The translations under genes and the position numbers were made by a program. A stretch of DNA of 64,000 bases from JAZDHV01 sp043810355 (GTDB lineage Archaea; Nanobdellota; Nanobdellia; Woesearchaeales; JAGVYU01), in contig JBDROB010000075.1 of assembly GCA_043810355.1 (NCBI GenBank), positions 17,416 through 81,415 of the forward strand, read 5' to 3'. The notes below the pieces were generated by a model. It worked only from the letters and a program-made list of their open reading frames with translations. It did no database searches and was not told the origin of the DNA. This document shows, piece by piece, positions 7,031 to 14,371 of the stretch. Each line of letters opens with the position of its first letter. Position 1 is the first letter of the stretch.

Positions 7031-7522
7031 ATGGAAAAAAATCAACAAACTCAAGTGAATAAAGATTTCAGGCATATAGTCAGGATTGGAAACACTGATT
7101 TAGATGGTTCTAAACCTATTTATCATGCTCTGACCAAGATAAAAGGTATTGGGGTAATGTTTGCAAATCTTGTATGCTTTAAGACTAAAACAGATAAATA
7201 TGCTATCACTGGAAATATGACCAATGAGCAGATAAAAAAACTTGATGATTTTGTTTTAAAACCTAAAGATATCCCTTCATGGATGAGTAACAGGAGAAGA
7301 GATTATGAAACTGGTTCTGACATGCATTTGATTAGTGGAGATATTGATTTTTATGTTGATAATGATCTTAAAAGGCTCAAGATGATCAAGTCTTACAGGG
7401 GTATTAGGCACATGTTCCATCTCCCTGTGAGAGGGCAGAGGACAAAATCAAATTTCAGGAAGAATAAAGGAAAAGTTACTGGTGTGAAAAAATCTAAATC
7501 AGGTAAAAAAGCAGGTAAGTAG
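7031..7522 (+). CDS. rps13: 30S ribosomal protein uS13
   Basis: The 163-residue protein has the S13 N-terminus (FRHIVRIGNTDLDG, near residue 13), the helix-two-turn-helix region, and the C-terminal YRGIRHMFHLPVRGQRTKSN rRNA-binding signature (about 118-137) with a Lys-rich tail. It sits at the head of the small subunit and contacts the large subunit. It is the first gene of the archaeal operon continuing through rpoN and follows the structured leader. Confidence 0.97.
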   Translation: MEKNQQTQVNKDFRHIVRIGNTDLDGSKPIYHALTKIKGIGVMFANLVCFKTKTDKYAITGNMTNEQIKKLDDFVLKPKDIPSWMSNRRRDYETGSDMHLISGDIDFYVDNDLKRLKMIKSYRGIRHMFHLPVRGQRTKSNFRKNKGKVTGVKKSKSGKKAGK

Positions 7523-7583
7523 ACAATATATGTGCAATAAAATTAAAGATGATCTTTAAGACTCATTTTTTCAGGTAATAAAT

Positions 7584-8255
7584 ATGGGAGATCCAAAAAA
7601 ATTAAGGAAAAAGTATTCAGGACCAAGTCATCCTTGGAAAAAGGATCGTATTGAATCAGAGGCAGTTCTGGTCAAAGAATATGGTCTAAGGAATAAGAAG
7701 GAGATTTGGCGTTTAGAATCAAAAATCAAAAATTTCAAGGATCAGGTCAAGAACCTGAGCGCAAAAAAGACAAATCAGTCTGAGATAGAAAAGAGCAATC
7801 TATTAAATAAATTAAGAAGCATAAAAATTCTTTCAGAGACCTCAACTCTTGAGGATACTTTAAGTTTGACTGTTAAGGACTTGATGGAAAGGCGTCTTCA
7901 GACACTGGTTTTTAGAAAGGGTTTGGCCAATTCAGTTAACCAGGCAAGGCAGTTTATTGTTCACCGTCATGTTTCAATTGGTGACCAAAAGATTTCAGTC
8001 CCATCTTATATTGTTCATGTTGATGAGGAGCCTTTGATAAGATTCTCAGACAATTCTGCATTAAAAGATGAAGATCATCCTGAAAGAAAAAAGCCTGAAG
8101 TTGAAAAAGTCCCTGGGTTGAAGAAAGAGAAACCTATGAGTGATATGAAAAATAGAAGGCAAGGGCAAAAAAAGGACTTTAAGCATGACAAATTTAAAAA
8201 ATTGCATAAAAAACAATCTAATAAAGGAAGATCGAAAAAGGATAGTAAGGAGTAA
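7584..8255 (+). CDS. rps4: 30S ribosomal protein uS4
   Basis: The 223-residue protein begins with the archaeal S4 pattern (YSGPSHPWKKDRIESE) and contains the S4 RNA-binding domain at about residues 100-150 (MERRLQTLVFRKGL through the VHRHVSIGDQKI segment). S4 is a primary 16S rRNA binder. The last 60 residues are Lys-rich and longer than in many archaea, probably a disordered RNA-binding tail. It follows rps13 and precedes rps11 by two bases. Confidence 0.97.
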   Translation: MGDPKKLRKKYSGPSHPWKKDRIESEAVLVKEYGLRNKKEIWRLESKIKNFKDQVKNLSAKKTNQSEIEKSNLLNKLRSIKILSETSTLEDTLSLTVKDLMERRLQTLVFRKGLANSVNQARQFIVHRHVSIGDQKISVPSYIVHVDEEPLIRFSDNSALKDEDHPERKKPEVEKVPGLKKEKPMSDMKNRRQGQKKDFKHDKFKKLHKKQSNKGRSKKDSKE

Positions 8256-8257
8256 AA

Positions 8258-8659
8258 ATGCAAGATAGAAGAAATCTAAGATGGGGAATTGCACACATAT
8301 ATTCTTCATATAATAATACTATAATCCATATTACAGACATAACTGGAACAGAAACACTTGCAAGAACTTCAGGAGGAATGGTTGTTAAATCTGACAGGAT
8401 GGAGTCTTCTCCGACTGCAGCAATGATCGCCTCTAAAAAAGCTGCAGAGATAGCAAAAGATAAGGGAATTGATGGTATCCATGTTAAGATAAAGGCTCCT
8501 GGAGGTCACAATGGCCCAAATAATCCAGGACCTGGAGCTCAAGCTGCAATCAGGGCTTTGTCCAGGATGGGATTGAAGATTGGAATAATTGAGGATGTAA
8601 CTCCTATACCTCATGATGGTTGCAGGAAAAAAGGCGGTAGGAGAGGGAGGCGTGTCTAA
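8258..8659 (+). CDS. rps11: 30S ribosomal protein uS11
   Basis: The 133-residue protein shows S11 landmarks: WGIAHIYSSYNNTIIHITD near residues 7-25, a GGMVVKSDRMESSP segment, and the invariant C-terminal tail PIPHDGCRKKGGRRGRRV. It forms part of the platform of the small subunit. It lies between rps4 and rpoD with a one-base gap to the latter. Confidence 0.97.
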   Translation: MQDRRNLRWGIAHIYSSYNNTIIHITDITGTETLARTSGGMVVKSDRMESSPTAAMIASKKAAEIAKDKGIDGIHVKIKAPGGHNGPNNPGPGAQAAIRALSRMGLKIGIIEDVTPIPHDGCRKKGGRRGRRV

Positions 8660-8660
8660 A

Positions 8661-9446
8661 ATGGAAATAAGTTTTTTGGGCAAGGATGAAAAACATAACA
8701 GGGTATCTTTTATCTTAAAAGGAGCAGATCCTACAATAGCTAACACCATTAGAAAAAATATTATTGAAAGTGTTCCAACAATGGCGATTGATGATGTTGA
8801 ATTTAGAAAAAACAGTTCTGCATTATATGATGAGATAATTGCACACAGGCTTGGTCTGATCCCTATTAAGACTGATCTGAAAAGTTATGATTTGAAACAA
8901 GGATGTAAATGCAAAGGTGAAGGCTGTGCTCGTTGCAGTGTGAAAATGACTTTGTCTGAAAAAGGTCCTGGTATTGTTTATGCTTCAAGTATCAAGTCAA
9001 AGGATTCTCAGATAAAGCCAATCTTTCCAAAGACTCCTATTGTGAAATTGATCAAGAATCAGGAATTGGAGTTTGAGGCAACAGCTGTTTTAGGGATTGG
9101 AAAAGACCATACAAAATGGTCTCCTGGCCTTGCTTATTACAAATATCTTCCAATTATTGAGATAAAAGGCAACATTGGTGATCCTGAAAAGATTTGTGAG
9201 ATATGTCCAGTTGATGTTTATGAAGTAAAGAACAGCAAACTTGTAGTGAACAAGGATAAGATTAATGATTGTCATTTGTGCGGTGCTTGTGTTGATATCG
9301 AGCCTAATATCAGCATTAATGAGTCAGATAAGGATTTTGTTTTTTATGTCGAGTCTTGGGGACAGTTATCAAATAAGGATATTGTTGTTAAGGCTTTGGA
9401 ATTAATGGATGAAAAACTTGATGAATTTGATAAGCTCCTCAAGTAG
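8661..9446 (+). CDS. rpoD: RNA polymerase subunit Rpo3 (RpoD) with Fe-S-type domain
   Basis: The 261-residue protein is the archaeal alpha/RPB3-like assembly subunit, which pairs with Rpo11. It has the conserved PTIANTIRKNIIESVPTMAI helix near residues 24-43, a Cys cluster CKCKGEGCARC (about 80-91), and a ferredoxin-like insert with CEICP (about 179-183) and CHLCGAC (about 204-210), which in some archaeal homologues binds a 4Fe-4S cluster. An upstream in-frame ATG would run far into rps11, so the ATG at 8661 is chosen. Confidence 0.96.
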   Translation: MEISFLGKDEKHNRVSFILKGADPTIANTIRKNIIESVPTMAIDDVEFRKNSSALYDEIIAHRLGLIPIKTDLKSYDLKQGCKCKGEGCARCSVKMTLSEKGPGIVYASSIKSKDSQIKPIFPKTPIVKLIKNQELEFEATAVLGIGKDHTKWSPGLAYYKYLPIIEIKGNIGDPEKICEICPVDVYEVKNSKLVVNKDKINDCHLCGACVDIEPNISINESDKDFVFYVESWGQLSNKDIVVKALELMDEKLDEFDKLLK

Positions 9447-9459
9447 CACTCTCATTTAT

Positions 9460-9585
9460 GCGAGGGTGTCAGAGTCTGGTCAAATGACTACGGTTGAGGG
9501 CCGTAGGCCTTAGTGGCTGCGCGGGTTCGAATATCCCAGAGGGAGACTACAAATCCCTCAGGATTTGAAAGTCCCGTCCTTCGCA
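9460..9585 (+). tRNA. tRNA-Leu (GAG) with T-loop intron
   Basis: A class II tRNA lies 13 nt after rpoD. Acceptor GCGAGGG pairs with CCTTCGC (one G-U), the discriminator is A (9585), anticodon stem CTACGG/CCGTAG carries GAG at 9496-9498, and there is a long variable arm. T stem GCGGG/CCCGT is interrupted by a 40-nt intron at 9532-9571 in the T loop. The spliced tRNA is 86 nt; CCA is not encoded. Placement between rpoD and rpl18e is common in archaea. Confidence 0.94.
9532..9571 (+). other. T-loop (59/60) intron of tRNA-Leu
   Basis: The 40-nt intron splits TTCGAA from TCCCGT. It has stems ATCC/GGAT and GAGGGA/TCCCTC, and the exon TTCG can pair with the intron TGAA next to bulge AGT. It ends TGAAAG^T, the same 3' junction as the tRNA-His T-loop intron. 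Confidence 0.85.
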
Positions 9586-9622
9586 TATTAAATTCATATT
9601 TACATATTAAAATCAACTCAAA

Positions 9623-9670
9623 ATGGCAAAACCACCAAAAATCAAAGATATTTTTGAGGTTCCATTTTAA
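9623..9670 (+). CDS. Possible 15-codon micro-ORF upstream of rpl18e
   Basis: An ATG-initiated frame encodes MAKPPKIKDIFEVPF and stops 9 nt before the rpl18e ATG. It has no clear ribosome-binding site. It may be chance, a leader peptide, or the remnant of a longer gene. Confidence 0.2.
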   Translation: MAKPPKIKDIFEVPF

Positions 9671-9679
9671 CAAGTTAAA

Positions 9680-10042
9680 ATGAAACGAACAGGACCAACA
9701 AATCCGAGGTTGAATTTCCTCATATCAGAGTTAAAGAAAGTTGGTAGTATCAAGAAGATCAATCTGTTTAAGAGGCTTGCATTTGATCTTGAAAAATCTA
9801 CAAGAAATAGAAGAATTGTTAATCTTTCAAGGATCAATAGGCATACTTCTGATAATGAAACAATTGTAATTCCAGGAAAAGTTCTTGGTGATGGTTCTTT
9901 GGATCACAAATTGACAATTTATGCTTTTGATTATTCAAATGGTGCAGTCTCAAGCATTGAGAATGCTTCTTCAAAAGCTTTGAAGATAGAGGAATTGCTG
10001 AATTCAGAGATAAAAGGTAAGAAAATCAGGATTATAGGTTGA
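9680..10042 (+). CDS. rpl18e: 50S ribosomal protein eL18 (L18e)
   Basis: The 120-residue protein begins MKRTGPTNPRLNFLISELKK, the standard archaeal L18e start, and contains the VIPGKVLGDGSLDHKLTIYA core (about residues 74-93). It is a universal archaeal/eukaryotic large-subunit protein related to bacterial L15. Its stop overlaps the spacer before rpl13, within the same operon. Confidence 0.96.
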   Translation: MKRTGPTNPRLNFLISELKKVGSIKKINLFKRLAFDLEKSTRNRRIVNLSRINRHTSDNETIVIPGKVLGDGSLDHKLTIYAFDYSNGAVSSIENASSKALKIEELLNSEIKGKKIRIIG

Positions 10043-10047
10043 TTAAA

Positions 10048-10467
10048 ATGATAATAAACGGAGAAAATCTTATTGTTGGAAGGGTTGCTACAGTTGTGGC
10101 AAAGATGGCATTATTAGGTGATAAGATTGATATTGTCAATTGCGAGAAAATGGTGATTACTGGCAAGAGGGACGAGATCCTTAGAAGGTATCAAACTGCT
10201 AGAAAAAGAGGAATTCATACAAAAGGTCCTTTCATCAAAAGACATCCTGATAGGTTTGTCAGGAAAATAATTAGGGGTATGCTTCCTTACAAGCAACCTA
10301 AAGGAAGAGTTGCATTTAAGAACATTATGTGTTATATCAGTATTCCTGATGTCTATAAGGACAAAGAAATTGTAACTATTGAGAATGCTAATGTGTCAAA
10401 GATGGATAATTTGAATTATATTCAGATTGGTAGATTAATGAAACTTTTAGGTGGAAATTATGAATAA
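10048..10467 (+). CDS. rpl13: 50S ribosomal protein uL13
   Basis: The 139-residue protein shows the L13 core: a start motif ENLIVGRVATVVAKMALLGD, then KRHPDRFVRKIIRGMLPYKQ (about residues 73-92). A TTG at 10039 is in frame, but it overlaps rpl18e, so the ATG at 10048 is preferred. Its 3' end overlaps rps9 by 8 bp. Confidence 0.96.
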   Translation: MIINGENLIVGRVATVVAKMALLGDKIDIVNCEKMVITGKRDEILRRYQTARKRGIHTKGPFIKRHPDRFVRKIIRGMLPYKQPKGRVAFKNIMCYISIPDVYKDKEIVTIENANVSKMDNLNYIQIGRLMKLLGGNYE

Positions 10468-10864
10468 GATATTTACAGTATCTGGAAAGAGAAAAAGAGC
10501 AATTGCAAAGGCTACTATTCGTCCTGGTAATGGTGTTGTCAAGATAAACAATGTATTGATTGATCTGATCCAGCCAGGGATTTCAAGGGCAAAGATGCAG
10601 GAACCATTGATTATTGCTGGTTCTTTGTCTAATTCAATAGATATTGATATAAAAGTTGAAGGTGGTGGTATGAATTCACAGGCTGATGCTATCAGATTGG
10701 CTATTGCTAAATCTATTCTTGCTTTTTCAAAAGATGGTAAACTTAAGAAAGAGTTTATGAATTATGATAGGCAGCTTTTGGTTGCTGATGTTAGAAGAAA
10801 AGAGCCTTCAAAACCTAACCGGCATTCTCAGGCTAGGGCTAAGAGGCAGAAATCTTACCGTTAA
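10460..10864 (+). CDS. rps9: 30S ribosomal protein uS9
   Basis: The 134-residue protein starts MNKIFTVSGKRKRAIAKATI and ends with the invariant S9 tail (KPNRHSQARAKRQKSYR), whose terminal Arg contacts P-site tRNA. A GTG at 10451 is possible but less likely. It overlaps rpl13 by 8 bp, suggesting coupled translation. Confidence 0.97.
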   Translation: MNKIFTVSGKRKRAIAKATIRPGNGVVKINNVLIDLIQPGISRAKMQEPLIIAGSLSNSIDIDIKVEGGGMNSQADAIRLAIAKSILAFSKDGKLKKEFMNYDRQLLVADVRRKEPSKPNRHSQARAKRQKSYR

Positions 10865-10882
10865 AAAATAAAGGTGGAAAAA

Positions 10883-11080
10883 ATGATTATACCTATAAAA
10901 TGTTTAAGTTGTGGAAAACCAATTGCACACCTCTGGGAAGATTATAAGGAAAGTATTGAGAAAGGTGAAGATCCAAAAAAGACAATGGATGCTCTTGGAT
11001 TAGAGAGGTATTGTTGCAGGGCAATGTTTTTAGGCCATGTTGACCTTATTGATCAGGTTGCTAAGTTCAAGAAATTTTAA
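10883..11080 (+). CDS. rpoN: RNA polymerase subunit Rpo10 (RpoN)
   Basis: The 65-residue protein carries the zinc-binding signature of Rpo10/RPB10: CLSCGKPI near residues 7-14 and the RYCCRAMFLGHVDLI segment near residues 42-56. It is a small core subunit joining Rpo3 and the catalytic subunits. The ATG at 10883 follows a GTG at 10874 and gives the usual N-terminus (MIIPIKC). Confidence 0.96.
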   Translation: MIIPIKCLSCGKPIAHLWEDYKESIEKGEDPKKTMDALGLERYCCRAMFLGHVDLIDQVAKFKKF

Positions 11081-11122
11081 TAATTTTTTAATTTTTAATA
11101 CAAATGGTAAAAGTGATAAAAA

Positions 11123-11329
11123 ATGAGTTTTAGAACACATCAAAAACCTATCCTTTTGCATAGGGGTAGAAAGAGAAAAAGGCGTCAGAGAACATTTGAC
11201 TCAGAAGAAAAAGCTAGAAATTATGCTGAGCTTCATAAGATATCTGATTATACCTTAGTTAATCTAAAAAACACTGAGTCAAAGAGCAGCAAGTTCAGGA
11301 TTGTTGTTGAACAGAATGAAAAACAATAA
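11123..11329 (+). CDS. Small basic protein of unknown function, last gene after rpoN
   Basis: The 68-residue protein starts with a very basic stretch (HRGRKRKRRQR, about residues 13-23) followed by a compact alpha/beta-looking part (RTFDSEEKARNYAELHK, a strand YTLVNLK, a strand KFRIVVE). I do not recognise it; it is not Rpo6. Its size, charge and position suggest an RNA- or ribosome-associated protein. Confidence 0.75.
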   Translation: MSFRTHQKPILLHRGRKRKRRQRTFDSEEKARNYAELHKISDYTLVNLKNTESKSSKFRIVVEQNEKQ

Positions 11330-11362
11330 TTATTATATATTCTAATTTATTTCTAAAATATA

Positions 11363-11812
11363 ATGAATCTGAATGATTTTCTTGTCAAAGCAAAACTGAA
11401 TGGATATTGTAATCCAGATGTAAGGCCGCAAGAATTTGCTGATGGTAGGAGAGAATATTTATTTATAGAAGATAATATGGCCTATCATGATGCTTATCAT
11501 GGTGAGAATCCTTTTCAAGGCCATGAATTGGTATGGGAAGATAATATACCTATATGGGGTATGGTTTATAGAGGTAGAGTTATCAGTGATTCTGTCCCTC
11601 AGGATGAAATATTTGATTTTTTAAAAGTGTCCTTGAGGCATGTTGATAAGTTTTTCCCTGTTAGGGGTCCTATTAATTATTCAAGGGGAGAATTTCAGTA
11701 TATCCTTGAGTCTTCAGGTGATATTGAAGAATTCAATGGTGTTGAAAGGATCTTGCACGACAGAAAAGAAGTTTACATTCTTCGTTTTGAAGGTGGAACT
11801 ATCAGATCTTAA
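11363..11812 (+). CDS. DUF5680-like protein
   Basis: The 149-residue soluble protein has the pattern I associate with DUF5680: a start AKLNGY, then YHDAYHG...PFQGHELVW...PIWGMVYRG (about residues 42-72), then a C-terminal alpha/beta part. The biochemical function of this family is not established; it often appears beside HTH domains, which are absent here. Its stop overlaps the stop of the convergent flippase gene. Confidence 0.6.
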   Translation: MNLNDFLVKAKLNGYCNPDVRPQEFADGRREYLFIEDNMAYHDAYHGENPFQGHELVWEDNIPIWGMVYRGRVISDSVPQDEIFDFLKVSLRHVDKFFPVRGPINYSRGEFQYILESSGDIEEFNGVERILHDRKEVYILRFEGGTIRS

Positions 11813-12723
11813 TGAGATTTCATGCTTAAAATGTACCCTATAATCCCAGGAATCACTGTAATCATCAAAAACCATAATATTGAGAATGAGAATCCGATTG
11901 AGGATGGCTCATTCATAATCTGGAATACAAGAACAGTGACCCATTCTCTTAATCCTAATCCTGATATTGTGATTGGTGCATTTCCCAACAATATTATTAT
12001 AGGCAGGCTAAAGACTATCAGTGGATTGATATCATTCTTGAATGCAATCAGTATGAAAAATGCAGGTATAAAGCTGACAATATAATATAACAGTCCAAAA
12101 AAGAATGCTTTGAACAATGCGTTTTTGTTCTTTGCTAATCTCCTCATGTTTTCAATATAGTTTGTTTTGGATTCTTCTGAAAACTTCAGGAACCTTGCTA
12201 TCAGGTTTACTATTCTTTTATTCATTATTAGGATTGTTCCAATTACCAATATCAACCCAATTCCTAATGTAACAAAAAAGATTAGATAATTTTTGAATAA
12301 GACTAGGATAGCAATACTGCTGAGTATGATCAATGATCCAATATCAATTATTTTCTCCCAAATGACTGTTGGAATCACTTTAGAAGCCCTTTCTTTCAGA
12401 TAAAGTGCTCTGACCAATTCTCCTGATTTTCCAGGAGTCACCATTCCATAAAAGATTCCAATTAGCAGCACTTTGATATTTTCCAATAGCTTGCATCTTA
12501 TTCCAACACCTTCAAGCAATGCATTCCATTTTAATGCCCTCAATATGTAAACCATAAATATGAATGGGATTGCATAAATAACATAGATCAGATTTATCTG
12601 TGAAAAAACCTCAATTATCTTGTCAATCTTGATCTTAAACACAAGAAACCCTAATAAGATTATAGTAATCAATGCTTTTATTATTGTGTTCCTCAGCTTT
12701 CCTTTTCTTTTTTTAAATTCCAT
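11809..12723 (-). CDS. UPF0104/AglD-type lysylphosphatidylglycerol synthase TM-like protein
   Basis: The 304-residue protein has about eight membrane spans and the family's landmarks: YVIYAIPFIFMVYILRALKW (about residues 46-65), the GIFYGMVTPGKSGELVRALYL segment (about 89-109), and a late ISGLGLREW motif (about 253-261). Members are proposed flippases or lipid-linked sugar processors. It is the last gene of a minus-strand operon with a methyltransferase and a GT2. Confidence 0.82.
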   Translation of the reverse strand: MEFKKRKGKLRNTIIKALITIILLGFLVFKIKIDKIIEVFSQINLIYVIYAIPFIFMVYILRALKWNALLEGVGIRCKLLENIKVLLIGIFYGMVTPGKSGELVRALYLKERASKVIPTVIWEKIIDIGSLIILSSIAILVLFKNYLIFFVTLGIGLILVIGTILIMNKRIVNLIARFLKFSEESKTNYIENMRRLAKNKNALFKAFFFGLLYYIVSFIPAFFILIAFKNDINPLIVFSLPIIILLGNAPITISGLGLREWVTVLVFQIMNEPSSIGFSFSILWFLMITVIPGIIGYILSMKSH

Positions 12724-12759
12724 TGCTGTTATAATTTAATATTCATATAAAAACTTAAT

Positions 12760-13341
12760 CTATTTATCTGCATAAGCCCAGTTATTTAGAAACAGTTCAA
12801 AATATCCTAATCTAATTTTATCTTTTTCAAATCCAGCTAAAATTAGATACTTTCTAATCTTCTTATGATTATAGCTTCCTTTGTGCTCTTCAATCTCCTC
12901 CTTGCTGATCAACCCTAGTCTTGCCATCACTCTTAACAATAAATCTGTCCAAGGGCAGGGAGTAGTTAGGATAAATCTTCCATTCTCTTTTAAAATCCTC
13001 TTGATCTCTTTCAAGACATTGACAATTATATCAGGCTCAATATGCTCAAACACAGCCAGCATTGTTACAACATCAAAATGTTTTTCATGAAAAGGGATCT
13101 TAAACCCATTATCAATATTCTGTCCGATTATTTTTATATTATCCACTTTCTTTGCAGCACTGTCTATACCAATTTTCTCTTTAAATCTTGTATGTAATAA
13201 AAAATAGGGATAGCTTCCACATCCAATATCAAGTATCTTCCCTTCCCTATGCCTTTTTGGAATGAGCTTGTTTGATATCTCTGCCCTCTTCTTAGATAGA
13301 AAATTTTCCAGTAATCCGAATCCTCTTGTGTGCTGGACCAT
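12760..13341 (-). CDS. Class I SAM-dependent methyltransferase
   Basis: The 193-residue protein has motif I LDIGCGSYPYF (about residues 37-47), an acidic residue after strand 2 (IGID), and the FDVVTMLAVFEHIEPD region (about 85-100), followed by the post-motif III LKENGRFILTTP. The substrate is unknown; the operon suggests a sugar or lipid-linked sugar. A longer frame to 13407 overlaps the upstream GT2, so the ATG at 13341 is preferred. Confidence 0.82.
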   Translation of the reverse strand: MVQHTRGFGLLENFLSKKRAEISNKLIPKRHREGKILDIGCGSYPYFLLHTRFKEKIGIDSAAKKVDNIKIIGQNIDNGFKIPFHEKHFDVVTMLAVFEHIEPDIIVNVLKEIKRILKENGRFILTTPCPWTDLLLRVMARLGLISKEEIEEHKGSYNHKKIRKYLILAGFEKDKIRLGYFELFLNNWAYADK

Positions 13342-13367
13342 TTTTTCAGAATAAATTTCATTCAGTG

Positions 13368-14264
13368 TTACTTCTTCAGCATATCTGCAAGCAATCCAAA
13401 CAGCCATATCTGAAGTCCTACTATTATGAATAATACCATTAATATTGACACATATGGATGCCCAACCTTTCCTGCTTCGATAAATTTGACAACAAGCCAG
13501 ATTCCTAGCAATACCCCTACAAATATCATGAACATCCCGATTGTCCCAAATATTTTCAATGGCTCATAATCCCTTATGATCCTTATTATATTCAGCCATG
13601 CTTTTGCCGCATACTCAAACGGATTGCTGATTAACCTGCTTTTTGTGCCTCCTCCTCTTTTTGCAAAATTTACAGGTATCTCTTTGATTGCAAACTTTTC
13701 TTTTGCACTTCGTATGATCTGTTCTTGAGTATATGTATGTGTTGAAGTTATCTTGACCTTTTCAACAATATCTCTTGTAAATGCCCTAAATCCTGTCTGC
13801 CCATCTGTTATATTCAGTCTTGTTATGTTTGAGATTACTTTTGAAAATGCTTTATTACCTATTCTTTTGATAAGGGGCATGCTCTCTATTTTCCCCCTAA
13901 ATCTGCTGCCAAGTACCAGGTCATACCCATTTTCAACCTCTTTGATTAATCTTGGGATGTCTTCTGCATGATATTGTCCGTCTGCATCAGTGTGGATTAT
14001 GACATCAAAATTCATTTTTAGGCATTCCTTCATCTCTGTCCTAAATGTTTCTGCTAGTCCATAATTTCTTTGATGAGATACAACAACAGCTCCTTTTTGT
14101 TCTGCAATGAATTTTGTATTATCATTGCTGCCATCATTGACAACTAATATCTTGTATTGATAGTCAGTTTGGTCCATAACTTTCTTGATATTGTCAATGA
14201 CCGGGCCTATTGTTTTCTCTTCATTATATGCAGGTATTGAGATAATAACTCTAGTTACTTTCAT
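13368..14264 (-). CDS. GT2 polyprenol-phosphate glycosyltransferase with two C-terminal TM helices
   Basis: The 298-residue protein opens with the GT-A nucleotide-binding part (VIISIPAYNEEKTIGPVIDN), has VVNDGSNDN (about residues 41-49) and the metal-binding HTDADGQY (about 90-97), and ends with two membrane spans (about 230-255 and 265-290). DPM1/GtrB-like enzymes load one sugar on polyprenol phosphate at the cytoplasmic face. A TATA-like box lies upstream at about 14283-14296. It leads the 14264-11809 operon. Confidence 0.88.
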   Translation of the reverse strand: MKVTRVIISIPAYNEEKTIGPVIDNIKKVMDQTDYQYKILVVNDGSNDNTKFIAEQKGAVVVSHQRNYGLAETFRTEMKECLKMNFDVIIHTDADGQYHAEDIPRLIKEVENGYDLVLGSRFRGKIESMPLIKRIGNKAFSKVISNITRLNITDGQTGFRAFTRDIVEKVKITSTHTYTQEQIIRSAKEKFAIKEIPVNFAKRGGGTKSRLISNPFEYAAKAWLNIIRIIRDYEPLKIFGTIGMFMIFVGVLLGIWLVVKFIEAGKVGHPYVSILMVLFIIVGLQIWLFGLLADMLKK

Positions 14265-14337
14265 AATATTTAAGAATATTATTGGCTTTAAAAACCTTAT
14301 TAAACTTAAGAATATAATGTCCTATTTATTATACATA

Positions 14338-14352
14338 AATATTTAAATAAAA
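14338..14352 (+). promoter_or_regulatory. TATA box of the GT-C-like gene
   Basis: The box atatttaaataaaag lies about 25 nt before the ATG at 14372, fitting a leaderless transcript. Confidence 0.5.
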
Positions 14353-14371
14353 GATTTCTTCTATTTCCATT

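Noticed and set aside
8613..8661. Longer start for rpoD
   Set aside because: It would overlap rps11 by 48 bp, and homologues begin at the ATG used here.
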